From Bradyrhizobium centrolobii (GTDB lineage: Bacteria; Pseudomonadota; Alphaproteobacteria; Rhizobiales; Xanthobacteraceae): a DNA stretch of 64,000 nucleotides. Made by a program: the position numbers and the translations under genes. The DNA lies in NCBI RefSeq assembly GCF_001641635.1, contig NZ_LUUB01000054.1, forward strand, positions 316,296-380,295. The letters run 5' to 3'. Positions within the stretch are counted from its first letter, which is position 1. The number at the start of each line of letters is the position of its first letter. Of this stretch, positions 49,753 through 57,574 are shown piece by piece. Below the pieces are notes generated by a model that saw nothing but the letters and a program-made list of their open reading frames with translations, had not been told where the DNA came from and did not search any database.

Positions 49753-50540
49753 GCGGACGTTCCCTCGCGGTGGCGGGCGTCGTAGACGAGGCCCTCGCCG
49801 AGATAGACCGCCTGCACTTGCGGATTGCCGCGCACCTCGGCCGGCGAACCCTCGGCAATCAGCGTGCCGCGGTTGAGCACGATGATGCGGTCGGCATGCT
49901 CGAACACGACGTCCATGTCGTGTTCGGTGAAGAGCACGCCGATCGATTTCTCCCGCGCGATGTGTGCGGTGAGCCGCATCAGGTCGACGCGCTCACGCGG
50001 CGCCATGCCGGCGGTCGGCTCGTCCATGAGCAAAAGCTTTGGCTCGTTGGCGAGCGCCACGGCGAGCTCGAGCCGCTTGAGATCGCCATAGGCGAGCTCG
50101 CCGCAGGGCCGATCCGCGTAGCCGCCCATACCGACGAGTTCCAGCAGGCGACCGGCCTCATCGCGATCGAAGCGCGGCGCCGAGCCCCATAGGTTGAACA
50201 ATTGCTTTTGGTGCGAGATCAGCGCGACCTGCACGTTCTCGCGCACGGTCATGGTCGCGAACGTCGCGGTGATCTGGAAGGTGCGCCCCACCCCGAGCCG
50301 CCAGATCTCGCGCGGCTTCTTGCCGGTGACGTCCTCGCCGTTGAGACGGACATGTCCGGAATCCGGCTTGTTCTGGCCGTTGAGCATGTCGAAGCAGGTA
50401 CTTTTGCCCGCGCCGTTCGGCCCTATCAGCGCCAGAATTTCGCCGGCGCGCAGCGAGAACGCGACGCCGCGCACGGCATGGATGCCGCCATAGGATTTGG
50501 TCAGACCTTCGACCGCGAGAAGTGGGGGTGCGACGCTCAT
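49749..50540 (-). CDS. livG: ABC importer ATPase, LivG type
   Basis: A 263-residue ATPase. Walker A is LIGPNGAGKSTCFDMLNG near residue 41, the signature is CGELAYGDLKRLELAVALAN near 148 (a variant of LSGGQ usual for LivG), and Walker B is LLLMDEPTAGMAPRERVDLM. It has the longer LivG C-terminus with EGSPAEVRGNPQVQAVYLGE. Its start overlaps the permease stop by four bases, so the importer genes are translationally coupled. Confidence 0.93.
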   Translation of the reverse strand: MSVAPPLLAVEGLTKSYGGIHAVRGVAFSLRAGEILALIGPNGAGKSTCFDMLNGQNKPDSGHVRLNGEDVTGKKPREIWRLGVGRTFQITATFATMTVRENVQVALISHQKQLFNLWGSAPRFDRDEAGRLLELVGMGGYADRPCGELAYGDLKRLELAVALANEPKLLLMDEPTAGMAPRERVDLMRLTAHIAREKSIGVLFTEHDMDVVFEHADRIIVLNRGTLIAEGSPAEVRGNPQVQAVYLGEGLVYDARHREGTSA

Positions 50541-52426
50541 TCGGCGGACTCGATCGGCTTGGCAAGCAGGGCTGACCCCGGCGGCGATGCATTCCCGCGC
50601 CGCTGCGCGAGCATCTCCAGCATCCCGACAATGCCCTTGGGGAAGACGACCACGATCAGAACGATGAAGGCGCCCAGCACCAGCTTCGACAGATCTGTCT
50701 GGCTGACCAGCCAGATGTTGAGCGCCTTGTAGACGATCGCGCCGATCACCGCGCCCGACACCGTCTCGACGCCGCCGAGCAGCACCATCACCAGCGCATC
50801 GACCGAGAGCGAGATGCCGAGATTATCCGGGAAGACGCTGCCCTTGAGGTAAGCAAACAGCGCACCGCCGATGCCGGCGGTCGTTCCGGCGATCACGAAG
50901 GCGGTCCACCGGATACGCTTGGCATTGATGCCGATCGCCTCACTGCGCAAGGCCGAGTCGCGCGTTGCCCGGAGTGCATAGCCGAATGGCGAGAACACCG
51001 CGATCCGCAGCGCGATCGTCACGAGAGCCGCGACACCGAGCGCGAGCCAGTAGAAGTGTGACGGGCTCGCGGCCCATTTCTCCGGCCAGACGCCCAGAAT
51101 GCCGTTATCGCCACCGGTCACGCTTACCCATTGGAACGCGATCGACCAGACGATCTGCGCGAAGGCGAGCGTCAGCATGGCAAAATAGACGCCGGAGAGC
51201 TGCACGGCGAAGAAGCCGAACACGGCCGCGCCGAGGCATCCGAGCAGCGGTCCGAGCAGAAGGCAGACGATCATCGGCAGCCCTGCCATCTTGGCGAGGA
51301 AGGCGATGCCGTAGGCGCCGAGGCCGAAATACGCCGCGTGGCCAAAGGACGCAAGCCCGCCGACCGACATCAGGAAGTGCAGGCTCACGGCGAAGATCAC
51401 GAAGATCGCGATCTCCGAGCCGACGGTCAGCACATAATTGCCGGCGACCAGCGGCAGCATCGCCGCGACGACGAGCACGGCAAGCGCCGCAAGCCGCTCA
51501 TTCGACGTCAGCGGGCGCCAGGGATTGACCGTGAGACCGGGCGTCTTGCGCGCCGGCGCCTCGGGCCGACCGAACAGGCCCCAAGGCCGCACGATCAGCA
51601 CCACCGCCATCACCAGGAAGACGAGGATGATGGAGATCTTCGGGAAGATCAGGATCCCGAACGCATTGAGCTCGGACACCAGCACCGCCGCGACGAAGGC
51701 GCCGACGATGCTGCCGAGACCGCCGATCACGACCACGACGAAGACCTCGACGATGATGCGCAGGTCCATGGCGTGATGCACGGCGTCGCGCGGGATCTGG
51801 AGCGCGCCGCCGAGCGCGGCGAGGAACACGCCGACCGCAAACACGCTGGTAAACAGCCATTTCTGATTGACGCCGAGGGCTGCGACCATGTCGCGATCCT
51901 GCGTCGCCGCGCGCACCAGCACGCCCCAGCGCGTGCGCTGGAACAGCAGCCAGAGAATGCCAAGCACGACCGGCCCGAGCACGATCAGGAACAGGTCATA
52001 GCTCGGGATGTTCTGGCCGAAGAAATCGACCGCGCCCTTGAAGCCCGGCGCGCGCGGGCCGAGCAGATCGTCGGGACCCCAGATCAGGACCACGAGGTCC
52101 TCGACCATCAGGGTCAGGCCGAAGGTCGCTAGCAGCTGGAACAGCTCGGGCGCATGGTAGATGCGACGGAGCAGCACCATCTCGACCACGACGCCGATCA
52201 GCGCCACCGCGAGCGCAGCGGCGACAATGCCGCCCCAGAAGCCGAACGCGCCGGCGAAGCGATCCGTCAGCGTGAAGGCGATGTAGGCGCCGATCATGTA
52301 GAAGGCGCCGTGCGCGAAATTCACGATCCGCGTCACGCCGAAGATGATCGACAGGCCCGAGGCCACCAGGAACAGCGACGCTGCGCTGGCGAGACCGGTC
52401 AGAAACTGTACGACATAAAAGGCCAT
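50537..52426 (-). CDS. Fused LivH-LivM permease
   Basis: A 629-residue protein that joins both permease halves usually encoded by separate genes. Residues 1 to about 290 are LivH-like (FGVTRIVNFAHGAFYMIGAY, ATQDRDMVAALGVN, IGGLGSIVGAFVAAVLVSEL). After a linker of about 30 residues (RPEAPARKTPGLTVNPWRP) the LivM part follows (GLASFGHAAYFGLGAYGIAF, GDNGILGVWPEKW, RATRDSALRSEAIGINAKRI, LLGGVETVSGAVIG). About 8 plus 9 membrane helices are likely. Fusions of this kind occur in several proteobacterial importers. Part of the nicotinate island transporter. Confidence 0.93.
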   Translation of the reverse strand: MAFYVVQFLTGLASAASLFLVASGLSIIFGVTRIVNFAHGAFYMIGAYIAFTLTDRFAGAFGFWGGIVAAALAVALIGVVVEMVLLRRIYHAPELFQLLATFGLTLMVEDLVVLIWGPDDLLGPRAPGFKGAVDFFGQNIPSYDLFLIVLGPVVLGILWLLFQRTRWGVLVRAATQDRDMVAALGVNQKWLFTSVFAVGVFLAALGGALQIPRDAVHHAMDLRIIVEVFVVVVIGGLGSIVGAFVAAVLVSELNAFGILIFPKISIILVFLVMAVVLIVRPWGLFGRPEAPARKTPGLTVNPWRPLTSNERLAALAVLVVAAMLPLVAGNYVLTVGSEIAIFVIFAVSLHFLMSVGGLASFGHAAYFGLGAYGIAFLAKMAGLPMIVCLLLGPLLGCLGAAVFGFFAVQLSGVYFAMLTLAFAQIVWSIAFQWVSVTGGDNGILGVWPEKWAASPSHFYWLALGVAALVTIALRIAVFSPFGYALRATRDSALRSEAIGINAKRIRWTAFVIAGTTAGIGGALFAYLKGSVFPDNLGISLSVDALVMVLLGGVETVSGAVIGAIVYKALNIWLVSQTDLSKLVLGAFIVLIVVVFPKGIVGMLEMLAQRRGNASPPGSALLAKPIESAE

Positions 52427-52479
52427 CGGCGGTCCGGGTTGGGTTTCAATGCGCCCCCCGTACGGGGAGCGAGAACTTC

Positions 52480-52562
52480 GTAGGGTGGGTTAGCGAAGCG
52501 TAACCCACCTCTTCTCCCGCCGTGGCATGGTGGGTTACGCCTTCGGCCAACCCACCCTACGG
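52480..52562. repeat. Double-hairpin intergenic repeat (family 3)
   Basis: Starts CGTAGGGTGGGTT and ends AACCCACCCTACG. Inside are two hairpins: GGTGGGTTAGCGAAGCGTAA followed by CCCACC, and GGTGGGTTACGCCTTCGGCC followed by AACCCACC. It separates the binding protein gene from the permease gene and may set a lower level of the membrane components than of the binding protein. Confidence 0.8.
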
Positions 52563-52582
52563 CAGTGGAGCGCGGGAGAGCC

Positions 52583-53788
52583 TTAGTCCTTCGGACGCAG
52601 CTTCTCGACTTCGGCATCGCTCGGCAGGTAGTCCGAGCCCTTCTTGTAGGACGAGTCCACCATGATGCCCTTGCCGTCCTTGACCGAGGTCTTGCCGACA
52701 TAGGCGCCAAGCGTCGACTGGTGGTCGATCTTGCGGAAGGTGATCTCGCCAAAGGGCGAACCGACCGAGAGGCCTTCGGCCGCCGCGATCAGCTTCTCCG
52801 GATCGGTCGAGCCTGCCTTCGCAAGAATCGCGGCCGCCGACTTGATGGTCTGGTAGCCGACGATCGAGCCGAGACGCGGATAATCGTTGTACTTGGCCTG
52901 GTAGGCCTTCAGGAACGCATCATGCTCGGGCGTCTTGATCGAGTACCAGGGGTAACCGGTGACGATCCAGCCTTCCGGCGTCTCGTCCTTGAGCGGATCG
53001 AGATATTCCGGCTCGCCGGTCAGGAAGGAGACGACCTCACGTCCCTTGAACAGGCCGCGGGTGTTGCCTTCACGAACGAGCTTCACGAGGTCGGCGCCGA
53101 AGGTGACGTTGAGGATCGCTTCCGGATTGGCCGCGGCAACGGCCTGCACCACCGGACCCGCGTCGATCTTGCCCTGCGGCGGCCACTGCTCGTCGACCCA
53201 CTGGATGTCCGGGCGCTTCTCCGACATCAGCTTCTTGAACACCGAGACCGCAGACTGGCCGTATTCATAGTTCGGCGCGATCGTCGCCCAGCGCTTGGCC
53301 GGCAGCTTTGCCGCTGCTTCGACCAGCATCGCCGCCTGCATGTAGTTGGAGGGACGCAGGCGGAAGGTGTACTTGTTGCCCCTCGACCAGGTCACGGCGT
53401 CCGTCAGCGGCTCGGCCGCGAGAAAAAACACCTTCTTCTGGTTGGCGAAGTCGCTGACCGCAAGGCCGATGTTGGACAGGAACGTGCCGGCAAGCATCGC
53501 GACGCCCTCGCTCGAGACGAGCTCGTTGGCCGCGGTCTGCGCATCCGCCGGCTTGCCGCCGTCGTCCTTGGAAATGACGACGAGCTTCTTGCCATTGATG
53601 CCGCCGGCCGCGTTGATCTCTTCCACCGCGAGCTGCCAGCCCTTGCGGTAGGGTTCGGTGAAGGCCGGCAGCAGCGAATAGCTGTTGATCTCGCCGATCT
53701 TGATCTCGGCCTGCGCCATCGCCGAACTGGCCATGCCGCTCGCCAACAGCGCGAACGCCGCGCCAACGAAATAATTCTTAGCTCGCAT
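52583..53788 (-). CDS. ABC importer binding protein, LivK/urea type
   Basis: A 401-residue periplasmic binding protein (PBP1 fold). Signal peptide FVGAAFALLASGMASSAMAQ, then EIKIGEINSYSLLPAFTEPY, VEEINAAGGINGKKLVVISK and LAGTFLSNIGLAVSDFANQK. The ATG at 53788 follows GGAGG and opens MRAKNYF. The AEPLTDAVTWSRGNKYTFRL segment is typical of members that take aromatic or amide ligands rather than leucine, but this is only a weak hint. It is encoded between the hnr set and the permease and ATPases, so it is the probable receptor for nicotinate or 6-hydroxynicotinate. Confidence 0.92.
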   Translation of the reverse strand: MRAKNYFVGAAFALLASGMASSAMAQAEIKIGEINSYSLLPAFTEPYRKGWQLAVEEINAAGGINGKKLVVISKDDGGKPADAQTAANELVSSEGVAMLAGTFLSNIGLAVSDFANQKKVFFLAAEPLTDAVTWSRGNKYTFRLRPSNYMQAAMLVEAAAKLPAKRWATIAPNYEYGQSAVSVFKKLMSEKRPDIQWVDEQWPPQGKIDAGPVVQAVAAANPEAILNVTFGADLVKLVREGNTRGLFKGREVVSFLTGEPEYLDPLKDETPEGWIVTGYPWYSIKTPEHDAFLKAYQAKYNDYPRLGSIVGYQTIKSAAAILAKAGSTDPEKLIAAAEGLSVGSPFGEITFRKIDHQSTLGAYVGKTSVKDGKGIMVDSSYKKGSDYLPSDAEVEKLRPKD

Positions 53789-53818
53789 CCCAACCTCCAC
53801 TGTTAAACTCTATTTCTT

Positions 53819-53889
53819 GAGCATGATCTTATCGAAAAACCGGTTCCCACTTTGCGCTAACGCGGCCCTCCGGGTCCGGATCACGCTCT
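53819..53889. repeat. Rhizobial intergenic palindrome (family 4)
   Basis: The element starts GAGCATGATCTTATCGAAAA with ACCGGTTCCCACTTT and ends GGATCACGCTCT; GAGCATGATC pairs with GGATCACGCTC with mismatches. I know this GAGCATGATC and ACCGGTTCCCACTTT combination from many rhizobial intergenic regions. It fills the gap between the DUF1185 gene and the binding protein gene, and the stop codon of the former lies at its edge. Confidence 0.8.
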
Positions 53890-54472
53890 AACGCAGGCCG
53901 TCTTCACCCTTGATCTCCGCAACCGTGAGCCCGCCGACGCGCGGCAGCGGACGGCCGCTGTCGGTAACGGCCACCGCAACCATGATTTCGTTGGCGCGCG
54001 GCGCGTCGTTGATCTGCACTTCCATGCCGTCGAAATGGCTGCGCACGAAGGCTGCATCCTTGTGACCCAATGGAATGTCGAGCGTCGTGCCCGGACCGCT
54101 GCGCTTCTTCGACGAGGGGATCAGCGCGGCGCCCTTGCTCAAGACTTTCCGCACCGGCGCGCCCATCTTGGGGTGGAGGATCGCGGCCGCATGTTCCAGC
54201 TCACCATTCTCGCCGACGGCCGCCGCCTTGCCGTAACTCTGTACCTTGGAACCCTCGATGCCAAGCGCAGCCACCGCGCGCTTCGACAGGAGATCGCCGA
54301 GTTCCTCGCCGATCGCGATCAATGGCGAGAGATCCTCGACATATTTTCCGGCAAAGGGATTCTCGATCACCGCAATCGCCGCCGCGCGTCGCGTCGGCGG
54401 CGACACCTGCCGGCCCATCTCCAACTGCGTCTCTTCGACGACGGTGACGATCTTGCGGATGATCGCGGTCAT
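53888..54472 (-). CDS. DUF1185 (amino acid synthesis family) protein
   Basis: A 194-residue protein opening MTAIIRKIVTVVEETQLEMG, with NPFAGKYVEDLSPLIAIGEE, GKAAAVGENGELEHAAAILH and MGAPVRKVLSKGAALIPSSK, which I recognise as DUF1185, annotated loosely as amino acid synthesis family. This family has no proven reaction. It often travels with 6-hydroxynicotinate-reductase-like and UPF0280 genes, as here, so it may act on a product of ring opening or help assemble the reductase. It follows UPF0280 by 15 bases. Confidence 0.75.
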   Translation of the reverse strand: MTAIIRKIVTVVEETQLEMGRQVSPPTRRAAAIAVIENPFAGKYVEDLSPLIAIGEELGDLLSKRAVAALGIEGSKVQSYGKAAAVGENGELEHAAAILHPKMGAPVRKVLSKGAALIPSSKKRSGPGTTLDIPLGHKDAAFVRSHFDGMEVQINDAPRANEIMVAVAVTDSGRPLPRVGGLTVAEIKGEDGLR

Positions 54473-54487
54473 GTTTCACTTCCCTGT

Positions 54488-55384
54488 TCAGGCATGGACC
54501 GCATTCTCCAGCACAAGCGGGCGCGATCGTTGCCGTTCTATATCCTTGGTTCCGATGACAAGCATATCACCACAAAGCCGCAGCACAGCCCCCTCGATCA
54601 GTCCGCGATCGCACAATTGCCGTGCACATTCCGCGCCAGATTCGAGCGCTGTCGCGACCTCGGCCTGTGACAATCGGCCGACAGCGCGGGTGACGAGGCG
54701 CGCGCCGAGATCGCTATCGGGCTGAAGCTCGTTGGCCGGATGCCTGATGATGGCGGGATGTCCGGGCAAATCCGCAGCATTGGCGATGACCGTCGCAGCC
54801 GCGTCGGCCTGCGACGCCGACCTGGCCAGCACCGTCACCGCATCGGCAATGCCGAGCGAGAAGCTGCGGCCGTGCCGGCCGCTGGTCGCGATCCCCCGCG
54901 CGGCGTCATCGGCGTCAACCGTCATGGTCCGCATCACGCCATCACGGTCGGGCCGATCCATGAGGCCGATCGAAAAATGCTCAGCCCGCCCGAGATGCAG
55001 TGCGATGTCGCCGCCATTATTAACGTAGGCCCGATCGAGCGACGCAGCGTTCAGCATCGCGCCCAGAATTTCCTCCGCTACGCTGCCGGCAACCGCCGCC
55101 ATCGGCGTGATGAAGCAATCCGCGGCGTAGGGCACGACAGCGGCATGCATGCGACGCGCCACGACGCCCTTGAGCGAGGTTCGCGCCGGATCTGCGGCTT
55201 CGCGTAATTCCACCAGTTCCGCGCAGAGCTCATCGAGTAGGCCGGTGAAACGCCGCGCCGCTGCCTCATAGGCTGCGCGCACCTCATCCTCGCGCCCCCT
55301 CGCCTCCACGATCAGATCAATCGGTCCATCCTGCAAATGCAGCCGCCGGGCATCAGACAGCAATGCGATTTGCGGGAGCCTCAT
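54488..55384 (-). CDS. UPF0280 family protein (ApbE-like fold)
   Basis: A 298-residue protein of the UPF0280 family, related to ApbE flavin transferases. Family marks are MRLPQIALLSDARRLHLQDG, AADCFITPMAAVAGSVAEEI, AYVNNGGDIALHL and GIATSGRHGRSFSLGIADAV, the last two matching the ApbE nucleotide and metal-binding turns (NNGGD, ATSG, DAVTV). Its ATG at 55384 overlaps the stop of the 6-hydroxynicotinate reductase gene. A role in attaching flavin to that reductase, or to a partner, is an attractive inference from fold and coupling. Confidence 0.8.
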   Translation of the reverse strand: MRLPQIALLSDARRLHLQDGPIDLIVEARGREDEVRAAYEAAARRFTGLLDELCAELVELREAADPARTSLKGVVARRMHAAVVPYAADCFITPMAAVAGSVAEEILGAMLNAASLDRAYVNNGGDIALHLGRAEHFSIGLMDRPDRDGVMRTMTVDADDAARGIATSGRHGRSFSLGIADAVTVLARSASQADAAATVIANAADLPGHPAIIRHPANELQPDSDLGARLVTRAVGRLSQAEVATALESGAECARQLCDRGLIEGAVLRLCGDMLVIGTKDIERQRSRPLVLENAVHA

Positions 55385-56838
55385 GCGCGCCTTCCCGGGA
55401 TCGGATTCTGCCACGGCAATTGGCGAACATCGTCGCCATCCTTAACCTCGGAGAGCGGCTTCACATAATCCATGTGCCCGCCGAGCGCGGCATAGTCGGA
55501 CAGCTTCATGGTGAACTCGATCGGCGCGACCAGCGCCGGGGTCGGCACATAGCCGAACGCGCCGGCGGGCATTTGCGTCACGTCGACCATGTAGGTGATG
55601 CCGCCGCCCGGCCAGACATAGACCGGCGCGCCGCCGCTGGTGACGCGAGTCAGCGCATCCTTCACCGATCGCGTGAGCCGCACCGGATTGTCGGTGACAC
55701 CGGCGCGTAGCGAGCCGCCGGCACCGGCCATGAACAGCACCGTGCACAACGCCGGCTCGCAGTTCTCCTGAATGCGCTCGACCGAAAACTTCAGATCGGC
55801 CGGCATCTCCGTCTCGACCGGCTTCAGGGCCTCGTCGAGCACATAGTAAGATGAGTGCTCGCCGGTCGTGGAGACCATCAGCATGGTCAGACCGGGCTTC
55901 GCTTCCTTCGCATCGAAGGGACCAAGGATCGCCAGCGGATCAGAGATGTTGGTGCCGCCCCAGCCCGTGCCGGGATCGGCGACCTGGAAGTAGCGGCCGG
56001 GCGTGGAGCGCCGGCCCTTCATCTTGATGCCGGTGTCGGCGATGTCGAGCAGCTTGCCGGCCTGGTGCTCGCTGAGCACGCCGGTGATGTGATCGTCGAC
56101 GACGACGACTTCATCGACCTTGCCGTGCCACTGCTTTGCGAACATGCCGATCGTCGCGGAGCCGCAGCCGACGCGCATGCGTTCCTCCTTGACGCCGTTG
56201 ACGATCGGCGGCTGCCCCGCCTGCACCACCACCGTCGCGCCGCCGTCGATGGTGAGCTCGACCGCCTTGCAATTGGCGAGATCCATCAGCGTGTCGCAGG
56301 TGACGCGGCCCTCCTTCTTCGAGCCGCCGGTGAGATGATGCACGCCGCCGAGCGACAGCATCTGCGAGCCGTATTCGCTGGTCGTGACATGACCGACCGC
56401 CTCGCCTTGCGCACGAACGGTCGCGGTCTCCGGGCCGAGATAGCGGTCGGTGTCAATCTTCACCTTGATGCCGCAGTAGGAGAAGATGCCCTCGGTGACC
56501 ACGGTCACCGTGTCGACGCCATCAACTTCCGCGGAAACGATGAACGGCGCCGGCTTGTAGTCGGGATAGGTGGTGCCGGCTCCGATCGCGGTCACGAAGG
56601 TCGAGGGCTCGTGGACGATCTTGCCGTCCCAGTCTTCCGTGCGATTGAACGGCACCAGCTTGCCGCCCTGTGACACCGTGCGTTCGAGGATGATGTGCGG
56701 ATCAACGCGAACCAGCTTGCCGTCGTGATTGGCGTAGCGGTCGCAGGCGCCCGCCGCGCCTGGCTTGATGTAGCACATCACCGGACAGGCATCGCAGCGG
56801 ATCTTGTCGGTGGCGGTGCTCGTCGTTTCAGTCACCAT
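55381..56838 (-). CDS. hnr: 6-hydroxynicotinate reductase-like iron-sulfur protein
   Basis: A 485-residue protein with an N-terminal cysteine cluster at C15, C18, C22 and C32 (CDACPVMCYIKPGAAGAC), able to hold an iron-sulfur cluster, followed by a large domain with IGAGTTYPDYKPAPFIVSAE, GIKVKIDTDRYLGPETATVR, RVGCGSATIGMFAKQWHG and VWPGGGITYMVDVTQMPAGA. I recognise it as the 6-hydroxynicotinate reductase family, which in Eubacterium barkeri reduces 6-hydroxynicotinate to 1,4,5,6-tetrahydro-6-oxonicotinate with ferredoxin. It heads a long minus-strand unit with UPF0280, DUF1185, an ABC importer and MarR, and is divergent from nicAB, which makes its substrate. Confidence 0.82.
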   Translation of the reverse strand: MVTETTSTATDKIRCDACPVMCYIKPGAAGACDRYANHDGKLVRVDPHIILERTVSQGGKLVPFNRTEDWDGKIVHEPSTFVTAIGAGTTYPDYKPAPFIVSAEVDGVDTVTVVTEGIFSYCGIKVKIDTDRYLGPETATVRAQGEAVGHVTTSEYGSQMLSLGGVHHLTGGSKKEGRVTCDTLMDLANCKAVELTIDGGATVVVQAGQPPIVNGVKEERMRVGCGSATIGMFAKQWHGKVDEVVVVDDHITGVLSEHQAGKLLDIADTGIKMKGRRSTPGRYFQVADPGTGWGGTNISDPLAILGPFDAKEAKPGLTMLMVSTTGEHSSYYVLDEALKPVETEMPADLKFSVERIQENCEPALCTVLFMAGAGGSLRAGVTDNPVRLTRSVKDALTRVTSGGAPVYVWPGGGITYMVDVTQMPAGAFGYVPTPALVAPIEFTMKLSDYAALGGHMDYVKPLSEVKDGDDVRQLPWQNPIPGRRA

Positions 56839-56867
56839 GTCAGAGCCAGCGGATCACGACGGTTATC

Positions 56868-56884
56868 ATTCGTATACGAACGAT
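56868..56884. promoter_or_regulatory. Palindrome upstream of hnr
   Basis: ATTCGTATACGAACGAT contains the perfect palindrome TTCGTATACGAA (56869-56880), 30 bases before the hnr start codon. The same ATTCGTATAC core occurs in the fpr/enamidase promoter at 47189. A MarR dimer site is the likely reading. Confidence 0.6.
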
Positions 56885-57019
56885 GTTGCGCGCGCCTTTG
56901 AAAGCTGTCAAGCGGCGGCGCGGGCGAAAAGGCGCCGCTGCCGAATAAAACCTCATTTGCCTCCCGCCTCTGTCCACAAAGCGGGCAATCGCGCTGCACT
57001 GCGGCATGCGCCGCTTGCA

Positions 57020-57035
57020 CGTTTGTGTACAAACG
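57020..57035. promoter_or_regulatory. Palindrome upstream of nicA
   Basis: CGTTTGTGTACAAACG has perfect seven-base arms around GT, 57 bases before the nicA start. A partial match, TTTGTACACAA, lies in the fpr/enamidase promoter at 47176. It may serve the same regulator as the hnr-side site or a second one. Confidence 0.55.
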
Positions 57036-57091
57036 GTATCGTCGCGACGTAGAATTTTTGCGGCCGCGTGGTCGCAAGGTTGGGAACGAGG

Positions 57092-57574
57092 ATGACGCAG
57101 ACACCGATCCGCCTCACTGTGAACGGCAGGATCCACGACGTTACTGCGGCGCCGCAGACGCCGCTGCTCTATGTGCTGCGCAACGATCTCGAACTCAACG
57201 GCCCGAAATATGGTTGCGGCCTCGGCGAATGCGGTACCTGTACTGTCCTGATCGACGGCAGCGCCGCGCGCTCCTGCGTCATCCCGATCAGCGGCTGCGC
57301 CGGGCGCGACATCGTGACGCTCGAAGGCCTCGGCACACGCGATCGGCCGGATCCCGTGCAGCAGGCCTTCATCGACGAGCAGGCAGCGCAATGCGGCTAT
57401 TGCCTCAACGGCATGATCATGACCACCAAGGCGCTGCTCGCCATCAACCCGCACCCCAGCGAACAGGAAGCACTGGCGGCGCTGCGCTACAATCTTTGCC
57501 GCTGCGGCACGCATGTCGAAATCTTGCGCGCCGTGATGCGCGCATCTAGCCAGCTCGCCGAGGCCGGTGATTGA
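57092..57574 (+). CDS. nicA: Nicotinate dehydrogenase small subunit, two [2Fe-2S] clusters
   Basis: A 160-residue subunit of the xanthine dehydrogenase family. The plant-ferredoxin-like motif GPKYGCGLGECGTCTVLIDG near residue 45 binds one cluster, and CGYCLNGM near 103 plus NLCRCGTHVEI near 139 bind the other. It passes electrons from the molybdenum site of NicB. Length and motif spacing fit NicA of pseudomonads, which makes 6-hydroxynicotinate from nicotinate. The ATG at 57092 is preceded by GGGAACGAGG and the stop overlaps the nicB start. Confidence 0.9.
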   Translation: MTQTPIRLTVNGRIHDVTAAPQTPLLYVLRNDLELNGPKYGCGLGECGTCTVLIDGSAARSCVIPISGCAGRDIVTLEGLGTRDRPDPVQQAFIDEQAAQCGYCLNGMIMTTKALLAINPHPSEQEALAALRYNLCRCGTHVEILRAVMRASSQLAEAGD

